From assembly GCA_964525165.1 (NCBI GenBank), contig CAZGGG010000021.1, forward strand, positions 1 through 46,984: a DNA stretch of 46,984 nucleotides. The letters run 5' to 3'. Positions within the stretch are counted from its first letter, which is position 1. The number at the start of each line of letters is the position of its first letter. The position numbers and the translations under genes are program-made. The stretch comes from JAWLFI01 sp964525165. Its GTDB lineage: Bacteria; Bacteroidota; Bacteroidia; Chitinophagales; Saprospiraceae. A model generated the notes under the pieces. The model saw only the letters and a program-made list of their open reading frames with translations, was not told the origin of the DNA and did no database searches. Shown here one piece after another: positions 32,830 through 41,851 of the stretch.

Positions 32830-33912
32830 TCATTCAAGCACTTCATAGACTTCAACCGGCTCTTCTTTATTTTTTAAGGTTCTATGGCCGACGGCCTTAC
32901 ATTTGAAGTACTCTTTGATTTTTTCAAAGGATTCTTTCCTAATCAGTATTTGGCCCGGGTCTGCTACAGACTGCAATCTTTGAGCGGTATTGACCACGTC
33001 TCCGATCACGGTATAGTCTAATCTTTTTAAGGTTCTGGAACCAATATTCCCAGAGATCATCTCGCCACTATTGATTCCTACGGAAATGTTTAAAGGCTCA
33101 GGTGACAGTCGTTCTGAGGGATCAATTTCCTGAATTTTCTTTTTGATGGCTAAGGAAGCTTCTATGGCTCTGTCTAAGTGATATTCCCCTTTGAATACTG
33201 CCATGACGGCATCTCCAATAAACTTGTCGACCATACCCTTTTGAGCAATAATCTCTTTGACCATCAAGTCGAAGTATTGATTCAAAATTTGAACAACCTC
33301 GTTAGGGCTTAATTTTTCACTGAGTGAGGTGAATTTGCAGATGTCAATGAAAAGTACGGAAGCTTCGACGGTTTCATTCTCCAATAATGCTGCCTCAAAC
33401 TCGCGGTTAGTCATAAAGTTCAAAGCAGTTTCATCGACATACATTTTCAGGATATTGTTTTCCTGAATGGCACGCATCGTTTCTCTTAGCTGGTCTACGT
33501 AACTTTTCGTTTTTTCTATAGTCTTTTGCAGGTCTTCAAAATCAATAGGTTTGGTGAGAAAGTCGAAAGCGCCTTTATTCATTGCAGTTCTGATATTTTC
33601 CAAATCACCATAAGCGGAAACAATAATAGATTTGATCAGCAGGTTTCTTTCATTCAACTTGGTGAGCAGTGTCAGTCCATCCATTTCCGGCATGTTGATG
33701 TCGCTGAGCAGAATATCAATATCCTGATTGTTCTCCAGCACTTCCAAAGCACGGGCACCATTTTCCGCAAAGAGAAACTCGATGACTTGTTCTCGAATCT
33801 GTCTTCTGAATTTTTGTTTGATGAGCAATTCAATATCCGGCTCATCATCCACCACTAAAATTTTAGTGTATGTATTCATTGGTTTCTTATTTTCCCCTTT
33901 TTCCTGATTCAT
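32830..33912 (-). CDS. Response regulator-adenylate cyclase fusion
   Basis: 360 residues. A receiver domain (about 14-130) shows the acidic pair Asp22-Asp23, phospho-acceptor Asp71 in LLSDINMPEMDG, Ser99 and Lys121 in KPID. A connecting helix (130-175) leads to a class III cyclase domain (183-360) with metal-binding Asp190 (FIDICKF) and Asp234 (FIGDAVM), base-selecting Lys230, Thr301 (DYTVIGD) and transition-state Asn308/Arg312. The Lys/Thr pair is that of class IIIb adenylate cyclases, several of which respond to bicarbonate. Phosphorylation would gate cAMP synthesis. Its ATG overlaps the stop of the histidine kinase gene (ATGA), so the two are translationally coupled partners. MNTYTK at residue 12 is an alternative start. 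Confidence 0.93.
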   Translation of the reverse strand: MNQEKGENKKPMNTYTKILVVDDEPDIELLIKQKFRRQIREQVIEFLFAENGARALEVLENNQDIDILLSDINMPEMDGLTLLTKLNERNLLIKSIIVSAYGDLENIRTAMNKGAFDFLTKPIDFEDLQKTIEKTKSYVDQLRETMRAIQENNILKMYVDETALNFMTNREFEAALLENETVEASVLFIDICKFTSLSEKLSPNEVVQILNQYFDLMVKEIIAQKGMVDKFIGDAVMAVFKGEYHLDRAIEASLAIKKKIQEIDPSERLSPEPLNISVGINSGEMISGNIGSRTLKRLDYTVIGDVVNTAQRLQSVADPGQILIRKESFEKIKEYFKCKAVGHRTLKNKEEPVEVYEVLE

Positions 33913-36008
33913 TGAAATGATCTTAAGGGTAGTTGAATTTCAAATGTTGTTCCTTCACCCTCTTTCGATACGACCTCAATGTTGCCTTGATAGGACTTAA
34001 TGATGTCGAAAACTAAAGATAATCCAAGACCGGTGCCCTCTCCGGCCGGTTTTGTGGTGAAAAATGGCTGGAAGATTTTAGCTTGCAAATCCTCTGGGAT
34101 TCCGACTCCGTTGTCAATAATGAAAATATGAAGGTTTTCTTCATTTCCTGTATTTCGAAGCATCGTTTTTACCGTGACAAGCGGTTTATAGTTCTCTCTT
34201 TGCTCCCTATCCAGAGTTTTAAATTTTTTATTGACGGCATAGAAAGCATTCGTTATTAAATTCAACAAAACTCTTCCAAAGTCTTGGTTGACCAAAGAAT
34301 CCTCGGGTAACTGTTCGTCAAATTGAAGCTCAAAGTCTGCTGTAAACGATTTATCCTTGGCTCGGTATCCGTGAAAGGCAAGTTTCGTGTACTCTTCGCA
34401 CAACTTGTTAATACTTGTTTTCTCTTTCGTACTGCTGCTTGAACGACTATGCAGTAGCATGGATTTCACGATGGAGTCTGCGCGTTTTCCATGCTCGTTG
34501 ATCTTGTCGAGGTTCACTTTAAGATCATTCAGAATAAACTTTACCTCCTCGTAATCTTCTTTTCCCATAAATTCATCAATTTCTTCAATCAGCTCATTAC
34601 CGAGTTCAGCAAAGTTGTTTACAAAGTTGAGTGGATTTTTGATTTCATGGGCGATACCGGCCGTGAGCTCTCCTAAAGAGGCCAGTTTTTCTGATTGCAC
34701 CAATTTTTCCTGTGTGTTTTTAAGGTCTTCATAGGATTTTTGCAAGGCTTCAGTTCTTTCAGATACCTTCGCTTCCAGAAGAACATTCTGTTCTTTGATG
34801 ATTCGCTCATTTTCTTGAGTCTTCTCAAGCGCTTCCTTCTGCGCTGCAATTTTGGCCTCTTCCGTTTCTTGCTTTTCCCACTCGAACCTTCTTGAAAGCA
34901 AGAAGGAAAGGATAATTGCTTCAATTAATGTAGCCCAGGTGACGTGACTCATTTCAGCAAAATAGCCCGGTGTGCCGATCTGGATGTAGATGCCTTCTGT
35001 GAGTACCAATAAGAAATAAATGAAGTAAGCGGATGCAAAATAATAGCCCAACCGATTACCTTTTCTACCGGAGATATAGCCAATAAAGAACATGGTGAAA
35101 AACGAAATGGTCGCATTCACGGTATTAATGGCATAAATAACCGTATTAGGCAACAGAAGCTTAATAAAGAAATACAGCGCGAAGTAGATGGCAATAGCAC
35201 GAGCAACATTGTAAAGACGCTTGGAGTATTTTCGGACTTCCAAAAAGACAATGGCATAAATCAATTGTATGATGACACCTAAAGTTGGGATATGGATGTA
35301 CCAAAACCGAATATCTAGATCTTGGATGAAATATGTAATAAAACCATCCATCACAAAGGCGGAATAGGACAAATACAGAACAACTACACCAGCATAAAAG
35401 AGGAACAAGCGGTTCTTGAGTGAGTAGAAATAGAATAGGTTGGATAGAATTACAAAAGCCATAAAACCCACATAAAAACCAAAGACTAAATGCTGACGAT
35501 ACATTTTGATCTCGTATTGTCCCTTTTTATAAAGCTTCACCGGGACAGGCTGAACAGGAGGGCTCATATGGATCCAATACTCTGCCTCAGCATCCTCTAA
35601 AAGAAATAATTGAAAGTGGTGCTTCATCAATTTTTCATGGAGGTTGACCTGATAACCGGAAGTTTGTGTTGCTACCACCTTTTGTCCTTCAACTTTATAT
35701 AAAGTCACCTCTTTCAGATGTGCGGAGCCAAATTCCAGGATTAATGGCTCTATCTGAGGGTTTTTCAATTGAAACTTCATCCAAAAGTCTGACTCTGTAA
35801 AACCAAAATTCAGAATGGGACTTTCCTTTTCTTCGAAAGTATAATCCCCTGACAAGACCTCTTGAATAGTCAATGAATTGGTCGGATCCTCATACACTTT
35901 GACCTGGTCAGAAATGTTTAACAAGTCCTGAGAATTATCCCAGGAGACTTGACTCATCAAAGCTACCGGAAGGATAAAAAGTAAAATAAATAGGGGTTTC
36001 CAATTCAT
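33909..36008 (-). CDS. 7TMR-DISM sensor histidine kinase
   Basis: 699 residues. A signal peptide (1-20) is followed by a 7TMR-DISMED2 extracellular domain (about 25-165), seven transmembrane helices (175-375), a coiled coil (375-440), HisKA with phospho-His454 in GIAHEIKNPLNF, and an ATPase domain with Asn587 (NLITNAFYA), Asp632 (DNGVGI), the F box QPFFTTK and GTGLGLSL. The sensor fold suggests binding of a carbohydrate-like or other small ligand in the periplasm; the ligand is unknown. It overlaps the receiver-cyclase gene by four bases, so the output is almost certainly cAMP made by that partner. It starts two bases after the upstream membrane-protein gene. Confidence 0.94.
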   Translation of the reverse strand: MNWKPLFILLFILPVALMSQVSWDNSQDLLNISDQVKVYEDPTNSLTIQEVLSGDYTFEEKESPILNFGFTESDFWMKFQLKNPQIEPLILEFGSAHLKEVTLYKVEGQKVVATQTSGYQVNLHEKLMKHHFQLFLLEDAEAEYWIHMSPPVQPVPVKLYKKGQYEIKMYRQHLVFGFYVGFMAFVILSNLFYFYSLKNRLFLFYAGVVVLYLSYSAFVMDGFITYFIQDLDIRFWYIHIPTLGVIIQLIYAIVFLEVRKYSKRLYNVARAIAIYFALYFFIKLLLPNTVIYAINTVNATISFFTMFFIGYISGRKGNRLGYYFASAYFIYFLLVLTEGIYIQIGTPGYFAEMSHVTWATLIEAIILSFLLSRRFEWEKQETEEAKIAAQKEALEKTQENERIIKEQNVLLEAKVSERTEALQKSYEDLKNTQEKLVQSEKLASLGELTAGIAHEIKNPLNFVNNFAELGNELIEEIDEFMGKEDYEEVKFILNDLKVNLDKINEHGKRADSIVKSMLLHSRSSSSTKEKTSINKLCEEYTKLAFHGYRAKDKSFTADFELQFDEQLPEDSLVNQDFGRVLLNLITNAFYAVNKKFKTLDREQRENYKPLVTVKTMLRNTGNEENLHIFIIDNGVGIPEDLQAKIFQPFFTTKPAGEGTGLGLSLVFDIIKSYQGNIEVVSKEGEGTTFEIQLPLRSFQ

Positions 36009-36010
36009 AA

Positions 36011-37204
36011 CTATGATTCTGTTATTTTTTCAAATGCTTCTTCCTTGAAAAATTTACTGGGTATTCCTTGCATTTTTGCGAAAGCGATCCACCAGACCCA
36101 GCAATACAGACTAAAGGGTAGATAGCCCAGAAAGCCTACAATAGGCATTTCAAATAAATGAAATTTATTAACATAGGGAAGATTATATTGCCAGTAGGCA
36201 GGTGCCATGGTGAAGGTCACATCGCCGGAAGCACTATGAATACCGGACAGGTAATTTTCACCTTCTAAACAGAGTCCGGCCGCCAAATAAGTTAAGGCAA
36301 AGACCAATGCAGGACGCCAGTTGCCTTTCCCGATACTAGTAAGTGGAGTCCAATAACCCACTTTGTCCAATACCAAGGCAATCAAAATCCCGGGTGCCAA
36401 CCATAAGGAGAAAAATAAGGTATCGGGAAACAAGCCCGACCCCAACAGCCCTAGAAGGCAAAAGATAATGAGGGCAGATTTCAACCATTCCGGTAAAATG
36501 ATTTTAAAGCCATCTGTATAGCGGTTGTTGAACACTCGAAAGGTGTTGAAGAGCTCATAGAATGCAAAGGACAGAGGGAGCAGGCCGGTAGATATGACAA
36601 TGGCGTAAAGCAGAAAAACCTCCCGGTCGATAATATCTCCAAAAGGGTAATACCAATTATCATCTACAAAGAAGTTTAAATATTCAAACAACATCCACCC
36701 AAATGCAGAAGCCATTCCAATACCAATAACTTCCTGAATTCGATGGCTTACCATAGAACGGCCACCATTTCGAACATATGTAATGCCATCAATGATCAAA
36801 AACAATCCCCAAAACAATGGAATGTCCGACCAATGCAATAGCAAGACCATCTCGTGGGACTTTGTCCACAAAAAGAAGGCAGTAGTGCCGTAGGAAATCA
36901 ATCCGATCCAGCCCCATATCGGGAAAGCTACCTTTTTGACCTTAATTTTGGGCCCTTTGGGCTGGGGCTTGAACCCAAACCAAGAGGGAAACAAGTAAAT
37001 CAATAGAAATACAAAGCCGGCCAAGGCAAAGAAGATAAATATGGGCCAACTAAAAGCTGGTTTTTCTTCAAAAGTCAACATGGGATAAGCAAAAAACCCA
37101 TCCGGAAAACTATAATCATGATGGATATAAGCACCGATCATTGGCAAGAACATGATCGCCCCGATGGTGAGTAGCAGCAGGGTAACTTTATTTGTGGTTG
37201 ACAT
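36011..37204 (-). CDS. Polytopic membrane protein of unknown function in a sensor operon
   Basis: 397 residues with about ten transmembrane helices (for example VTLLLLTIGAIMFLPMIGAYI, IFIFFALAGFVFLLIYLFP and IGMASAFGWMLFEYLNFF). A conserved-looking YLNFFVDDNWYYPFGD loop and the LCLEGENYLSGIHSASGDVTF loop face outside. I do not recognise a family. It lies two bases before the histidine kinase and 23 bases after the DUF1361 gene, so it is part of a four-gene operon. It may be a transporter, a lipid-modifying enzyme or an accessory sensor component. Confidence 0.7.
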   Translation of the reverse strand: MSTTNKVTLLLLTIGAIMFLPMIGAYIHHDYSFPDGFFAYPMLTFEEKPAFSWPIFIFFALAGFVFLLIYLFPSWFGFKPQPKGPKIKVKKVAFPIWGWIGLISYGTTAFFLWTKSHEMVLLLHWSDIPLFWGLFLIIDGITYVRNGGRSMVSHRIQEVIGIGMASAFGWMLFEYLNFFVDDNWYYPFGDIIDREVFLLYAIVISTGLLPLSFAFYELFNTFRVFNNRYTDGFKIILPEWLKSALIIFCLLGLLGSGLFPDTLFFSLWLAPGILIALVLDKVGYWTPLTSIGKGNWRPALVFALTYLAAGLCLEGENYLSGIHSASGDVTFTMAPAYWQYNLPYVNKFHLFEMPIVGFLGYLPFSLYCWVWWIAFAKMQGIPSKFFKEEAFEKITES

Positions 37205-37227
37205 GGGTCTTGATTTTCTAGGTGGAA

Positions 37228-37944
37228 TTAATCTTTCGTAATGGCTTCGCTCTCCTCTATATCTCGTACATCTTTCATCATGATGAGCATTTGATATTGG
37301 ACAAATCCAAACAGCGCCATCATATAATAGGCATCCATATGTTCCTTAATCGGAAACAAATGGCCCCAAATCGTTTTTAAGATAAAAACGGGCTCTGTGA
37401 ATAACTGCCAGGAGTACAGGTAGCCATTCCCAAAGTCTGTACCGGATTTTAGCTCTCGACCGATGTAGAAACCCAAGCAGCTCAAAATCAAACTAAAGAC
37501 GATAAAATAATGCGCTTTCTGACTGCCGAATCGATCTTTGAACATAGAGAAAATGATCTTCAGCGATATGAATCCATAGAAGAGCGATAACATGGCAATT
37601 GAAAAAACAATGAAGGTGTCATAGACAATGAGCGTCGGGTAAATTTGATCTAAAGACTCTTCATGTGGGTGAATCAAATCACTAATCATATAAGGTGAGT
37701 TCGGATAAAAGATTAACCACACCAGGCTGACAGCCAGAAAAAGAGCCGTATTCAATCGTTTATTGAATTGGCGCATCAATAAGGCAATGATCAAAGGCAT
37801 AATCCCTGAGAACAAGTTGGACTTTAAAAAATCAAACATTTGATCCCCTACAATAGAGTTTCTTATGGCCAGAATGACCAAATTGAGCGCGGTAAAGATC
37901 AATAAGATCTTTATATACCGAGGAATTGAAAAAGTGTTTTTCAT
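37228..37944 (-). CDS. DUF1361 family membrane protein
   Basis: 238 residues with six or so transmembrane helices. The conserved FYPNSPYMISDLIHPHEES loop matches the DUF1361 hallmark P-N-x-P-Y-x-x-x-D-L-I-H. DUF1361 proteins are uncharacterised inner-membrane proteins. It is the first gene of the minus-strand operon leading through the ten-helix protein to the kinase and receiver-cyclase, so its promoter should be in the 214 bases at 37945-38158, which separate it from the divergent hchA-like gene. In that gap, read on the minus strand, TTTG followed after 22 bases by TATCTTGA is a loose promoter match. Confidence 0.8.
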   Translation of the reverse strand: MKNTFSIPRYIKILLIFTALNLVILAIRNSIVGDQMFDFLKSNLFSGIMPLIIALLMRQFNKRLNTALFLAVSLVWLIFYPNSPYMISDLIHPHEESLDQIYPTLIVYDTFIVFSIAMLSLFYGFISLKIIFSMFKDRFGSQKAHYFIVFSLILSCLGFYIGRELKSGTDFGNGYLYSWQLFTEPVFILKTIWGHLFPIKEHMDAYYMMALFGFVQYQMLIMMKDVRDIEESEAITKD

Positions 37945-38158
37945 CAGCGAGAATAACTAGTAGTGAGGGGTGCTCTCGCTTCAAGATAAGGAAAAAACAG
38001 ATGTATGTAACAAATTGTCTAAAATGAAGCACGATCTCTAGAACTCAGCACGATTCGAGAAGGACTATAACAGTAAGAAAGCTTTGACATTAGATATCTT
38101 ATTACAAGAGTGAGGCTTTTTTAACTTTATCCCGAGAAATAATTTTTAAAAGTCTTTT

Positions 38159-39016
38159 ATGCTCAAAAAATTACTAGGTCTTGCACCCCAAGTAACGGAA
38201 GATGGGTCATACAGCCCCTCACCTTTGTCCTTAAAGTTGGCGACTTCTGCTGTGTCAAACTATCAGAAAGTGGAATACCCCGTGAAGGGAAAAGGATTTA
38301 GAATCCTGATGGTCTGCACTGAAGAGAAAAACATGAAAATGAAAAATGGGAAGCTATTTTCCACAGGTAACCATCCGGTAGAGATGCTGGTACCCATGCT
38401 TCATTTTCGATCTGCCGGATTTGATATGGACATATGTACACCGACCGGTAAGGAGGTCCAAATCGAACAATGGGCTATGCCTAAGAAAGATAAGGCGGTA
38501 GGGGACATCTATAATGGATTTAGACAGCAGTTGAAAGAGCCTCTATCCCTTCAGGAACTGGGTGTTAAAGCAGATTCTTTAGGGGAACATTATGCTGCGA
38601 TTTTTATTCCCGGCGGACATGGAGCCATGTTGGGCCTTCCGGCAAATGAAGATTTAAAAATTCTTCTGCAAGCGGCTCACAAACAAAAGCTGTTCTTTCT
38701 TTCTATTTGTCATGGACCGGCTGCTTTGCTGGCAGCAGGCATAAACGAAGAAAAAAGTGATTTTTTATTCAAGGGCTACGAAATTACCGCCTTTCCGGAT
38801 GCTGTAGATCGGCAAACTCCCATGATAGGTTATATGCCCGGTCACCTTAGCTGGCAATTTGGAGCAGCCCTTGAGGAGCGAGGTGTTAAAATTTTAAATA
38901 AAAAGGCAGACAAAAGCTGTCACAGAGATCGAAATTTGATCACGGGTGCTAGTCCGGATGCCGCAGATGCTTTTGGAAAAATGGCTACTGAGGCCATGCT
39001 TGATTCGCTTGTGTGA
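38159..39016 (+). CDS. hchA: HchA/Hsp31-type DJ-1 superfamily protein
   Basis: 285 residues, the same length class as E. coli Hsp31. Nucleophile Cys184 lies in FLSICHGPAALL with neighbouring His185, and the HchA-specific IFIPGGHGAMLGLP and SLGEHYAAIF segments are present. HchA is reported as a glyoxalase III and protein deglycase with holdase activity. Residues 1-60 form the extra N-terminal region typical of this subgroup, and SYSPSPLSLKLAT resembles the Hsp31 N-terminus. It is transcribed alone, divergent from the sensor operon. The 11-of-12 variant CCTTCCGGCAAA of the dispersed word is at 38635-38646. Confidence 0.9.
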   Translation: MLKKLLGLAPQVTEDGSYSPSPLSLKLATSAVSNYQKVEYPVKGKGFRILMVCTEEKNMKMKNGKLFSTGNHPVEMLVPMLHFRSAGFDMDICTPTGKEVQIEQWAMPKKDKAVGDIYNGFRQQLKEPLSLQELGVKADSLGEHYAAIFIPGGHGAMLGLPANEDLKILLQAAHKQKLFFLSICHGPAALLAAGINEEKSDFLFKGYEITAFPDAVDRQTPMIGYMPGHLSWQFGAALEERGVKILNKKADKSCHRDRNLITGASPDAADAFGKMATEAMLDSLV

Positions 39017-39325
39017 CCATAGGGTACTTTAATTGGAGAGTATGTAGGTTTAGGCTGATTTCAAGACCTTGGTGAATTTTTTGGTTGAGTTCTTCTCTTC
39101 TTACTCTTCCTGCTTATAGAAAGCCTGACGACAGACGTGATGAATTTTAGAAACTTATGGGTTGTCTTAGGAATAATATCGGGATGGTACAGTTATAGAA
39201 AGGTCGGATAAATAAACAGATTTCGAGGCTATCGATTTGCAGGTATCGACCTAAAGATCTTTGGAATCCGGAAAAATAGAAATAATAATTACTTTTGGAC
39301 ATACGGACATTTTAAATGCGAATCG
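39017..39325. other. Intergenic region of 309 bases
   Basis: No clear gene. A 23-codon frame at 39141-39212 encodes a hydrophobic stretch (NLWVVLGIISGWYSY) that could be a single-pass micropeptide, but it lacks a ribosome binding site. The hexamer TATCGA occurs twice near 39230. A good -7 element near the right end is annotated separately. Confidence 0.4.
39290..39297 (+). promoter_or_regulatory. Candidate -7 element (TACTTTTG)
   Basis: Matches the Bacteroidota -7 consensus TAnnTTTG exactly. It would start RNA near 39304, about 22 bases before the lipoprotein ATG. A TTTG lies upstream at 39260-39263 with a 26-base spacer, longer than the usual 19-21. Confidence 0.4.
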
Positions 39326-39817
39326 ATGAGAAAAATAGCCTTTGCTCTTCTATTTATAGCGTTTTTGGCGAGTTGTGGAACGACCACCAGTGTGGAAAAG
39401 AGTATTTCAACAGTGGTCTCCGGAGAAATGCTATTTAGCGGACCGAATAGTCTGCAAGCTGATGTTTCTTTATCCCCTGCTTCTTTAGCGGAGGAGTTAA
39501 ACATTGAAGCCTCTGCACTTAAAAGCATCAGTGTTTCGAGCATTCAAATAACATTGTCGGATGAACAAGCGGCGATTGCGGAAAGTTTACTATTGCAAGT
39601 TGTGAGCAACAGTAATGAAATGACCTCTCTTGGAACATTGAGTCCCCTCGAAAAAGGAACCCGTTTTGATTTAAACGTAGCTGAAGAGACAGACTTGTTA
39701 CCGTTCCTGGAAGATGAAGGAGCTACCTGGGTGCTTGATGTTAATTTAGCGGAAGATATCATGGACGAAATGAAAGCCACTGTCGATTTAACAATAACGA
39801 TTCACCATAAAAATTAA
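39326..39817 (+). CDS. Small lipoprotein of unknown function
   Basis: 163 residues with lipobox FLASC (Cys at about residue 17). The mature protein is Ser/Ala/Leu-rich and acidic, with two short alpha/beta units (SLSPASLAEELNIEASALKSISVSS; SNEMTSLGTLSPLEKG) and a C-terminal strand DLTITIHHKN. I do not recognise a family. It is probably co-transcribed with the DUF2147 gene, which begins eight bases after the stop. Confidence 0.7.
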   Translation: MRKIAFALLFIAFLASCGTTTSVEKSISTVVSGEMLFSGPNSLQADVSLSPASLAEELNIEASALKSISVSSIQITLSDEQAAIAESLLLQVVSNSNEMTSLGTLSPLEKGTRFDLNVAEETDLLPFLEDEGATWVLDVNLAEDIMDEMKATVDLTITIHHKN

Positions 39818-39825
39818 TAAGCAAT

Positions 39826-40290
39826 ATGAGATTGATTGTAGCAGCAATATTGTGTTTACTGTTGGCTGTGCCTTCTCAGGCTCAGAGCAGTGCCGCTGAA
39901 AGTGCAGGAGATAAACTGATAGGCGTATGGATGCCTAGTGACGGACGAAGTTATTTGAAGATTGATAAGATCGGCAACAAGTACTTTGGTCGTGTGGTAT
40001 GGCTGAAGGAGCCCAATGACGAGAATGGAAATCCAAGAGTGGATAAAAATAATCCCGACGAATCCTTGCGAAGCACACCCTTAAAAGGGTATCGTGTTTT
40101 GAAAGACTTTGTGTACAATACAGAGGACGGGATTTGGGAAGACGGCACGATTTACGATCCAAAAAATGGAACGACCTACAATTGCAAAATAGAGTTGATC
40201 GAGGACAACAAGATCGAAGTGAGAGGTTTTGTAGGTGCAGCAGTGTTTGGCCGAACAGATGTATGGACGCGACTAGTGAAAAAGAAATAA
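39826..40290 (+). CDS. Secreted DUF2147 protein
   Basis: 154 residues; signal peptide cleaved after SQAQ at about residue 20. The mature domain shows the DUF2147 lipocalin-like pattern: IGVWMPSDGRSYLKI, FGRVVWLKEPNDENG, a Pro/Asp-rich loop, LKGYRVLKDFVY, WEDGTIYDPKNGTTYNCKIEL and VRGFVGAAVFGRTDVWTR. This beta-barrel family is widespread in Bacteroidota and Proteobacteria and its ligand is unknown. A strong terminator follows 19 bases after the stop. Confidence 0.88.
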   Translation: MRLIVAAILCLLLAVPSQAQSSAAESAGDKLIGVWMPSDGRSYLKIDKIGNKYFGRVVWLKEPNDENGNPRVDKNNPDESLRSTPLKGYRVLKDFVYNTEDGIWEDGTIYDPKNGTTYNCKIELIEDNKIEVRGFVGAAVFGRTDVWTRLVKKK

Positions 40291-40309
40291 CCTAAAATCA
40301 TTGAATAGA

Positions 40310-40349
40310 AAAAGCCCCGGGAAGTTTTCTCGGGGCTTTTGTTTTTTTT
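40310..40349. terminator. Rho-independent terminator, probably two-way
   Basis: AAAAGCCCCG (40310-40319) pairs perfectly with CGGGGCTTTT (40331-40340), followed by G and a run of T. The A run on the left makes it work for the convergent barrel gene on the minus strand as well. Confidence 0.93.
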
Positions 40350-40358
40350 AATTTGCTC

Positions 40359-41468
40359 TTAAGGACTTACATAACTGATACCGATGGTAAAGTAAAGCGG
40401 ATTACCCAATTCGTTCTCGATATAATACGGGTCATCATTACCAAAAAGACGCAGAAAGTCTCCACCCCGATCAATATCAAAACTATAATTTACCCGGTAG
40501 CCCGCTTCCGCAAAAAGCCAAACAAAACCTTTGATGGAACGCATATATCGGGCACCTAGGCGTATTTCAGAGCGTCGTAGTTCCACCTCTTGAGCTTGCG
40601 TAAATGCATTGGGATTTCCGGGAACCATGGCACCGGGAAGATTGGCGAAATTGTTCAGACGGTAGGTGTTGCCTAAGACATTGAAACCGATGCCCGCTAA
40701 ACTCGTACTATTGAAACGATAACGTAAAAACCCGCGAGACGGAAGTAAGAGTTCGGCGCCCCATTTTTCATTTCTAAAGGTGTGGTAATAGTAGACAATG
40801 GGCACATAATTCAAAGACCCACCCAAGTAGGTACGCGCTAAACCAAAGGCGTACATTAAGCGATCATTGGGCTTGAAACCATACAATAAAGCAGCAGAAA
40901 AACGCAGCGTATTCGCATCCTGATTAAAGTCACTATAGTTGAAGTCTCCATTGAAGGCGAGACCCACTTGCCCCAATAAAAAACGTTTATCGTTCAAAGG
41001 CTTAAAAATAGTCGCTAGAGTACTTGCACTCCTCAATGGATTATCCTGAAGCCCTTGGGTAAACGGGTGATTGCTTGTTTCATTGGTGAAACGGTAGTAC
41101 TGTTCGGTATAGGCTACATTTAAGTTGACCAGGATATTGTTACGGCTGATGATCGGGAAATTTCCGGCCAGTCCAAACTCTTGTGTATTCTGAATATTAT
41201 TGGATTCGCTAAGGTCTGTTACTAAGGTGTTGTCGCTAGGATTCCCAGCAGTAAAGTTCTGCGGACCTTGAAAAGTATAAGAAACACCTATTAAAGTGGT
41301 GGGCGTTTGACCCAAGACCTTATTGTTACAAAAACTTTTCGAAGGGGGCGCTGCCGGCTCGAAATCAGAAAAGTCAAACTCGTCTTCCTCATATGTTGTC
41401 GTGTCCGTTTGGGCACTCATTGAAAGTGAGAACATGAACAAGAGCAAGAAAAAAGGATATCTATGCAT
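40359..41468 (-). CDS. Outer-membrane beta-barrel protein (DUF6268-like)
   Basis: 369 residues with a signal peptide ending SMSAQ at about residue 19, an acidic spacer (TTTYEEDEFDFSDFEP), and then a long run of amphipathic strands with Gly/Asn/Tyr-rich turns (NNILVNLNVAYTEQYYRF, FLLGQVGLAFNGDFNYSDF, RLMYAFGLARTYLGGSLNY). The final strand LYFTIGISYV resembles an outer-membrane insertion signal. The layout fits DUF6268-type barrels of Bacteroidota. No function is known. It converges on the DUF2147 gene at a shared terminator. Confidence 0.75.
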   Translation of the reverse strand: MHRYPFFLLLFMFSLSMSAQTDTTTYEEDEFDFSDFEPAAPPSKSFCNNKVLGQTPTTLIGVSYTFQGPQNFTAGNPSDNTLVTDLSESNNIQNTQEFGLAGNFPIISRNNILVNLNVAYTEQYYRFTNETSNHPFTQGLQDNPLRSASTLATIFKPLNDKRFLLGQVGLAFNGDFNYSDFNQDANTLRFSAALLYGFKPNDRLMYAFGLARTYLGGSLNYVPIVYYYHTFRNEKWGAELLLPSRGFLRYRFNSTSLAGIGFNVLGNTYRLNNFANLPGAMVPGNPNAFTQAQEVELRRSEIRLGARYMRSIKGFVWLFAEAGYRVNYSFDIDRGGDFLRLFGNDDPYYIENELGNPLYFTIGISYVSP

Positions 41469-41851
41469 AGCTAATACGGCTTTAAGTAATCTCCTTACGA
41501 ATTTAGTAAATTATAACACGATTGAATTGGAGTCTTCATTTGATCTAATGATTGGAAATGAAAATTCTAATTTGTTCTTTGTGAGGGCAATGTTCGCAGG
41601 GAGTGTTAAAAACAAATTGTATGCTACATGCTGCCCTCCGGCGAAGCTCAACGTCTAACTGTAGACCATCATATTATCCTATACAGTCTTAAGTGATGGG
41701 GGTATATATGGCAAGAGATCTCTAATCTTCAAAGGGGACGCCAAGCTCGACATGCATGAACCATATTGAAAACAAATAATCACATAACAATAGCGTTTAT
41801 TTCCTATGGATATGAAGAATAGGTATTACAAATGCATAGAAACGACTTAAA
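41469..41851. promoter_or_regulatory. Divergent intergenic region of 383 bases
   Basis: Separates the minus-strand barrel gene from the plus-strand MDR gene and must hold both promoters. AAGGAG-like bases precede the barrel ATG on the minus strand by about 20 bases. I found no exact TAnnTTTG with a matching -33 element and no convincing RNA gene. The overlapping plus-strand frame at 41323-41658 is not supported. Confidence 0.35.

Noticed and set aside
41323..41658. 111-codon plus-strand frame over the barrel gene start
   Set aside because: Half lies antisense to a well-supported signal peptide and the rest is AT-rich leader; no domain or ribosome site.
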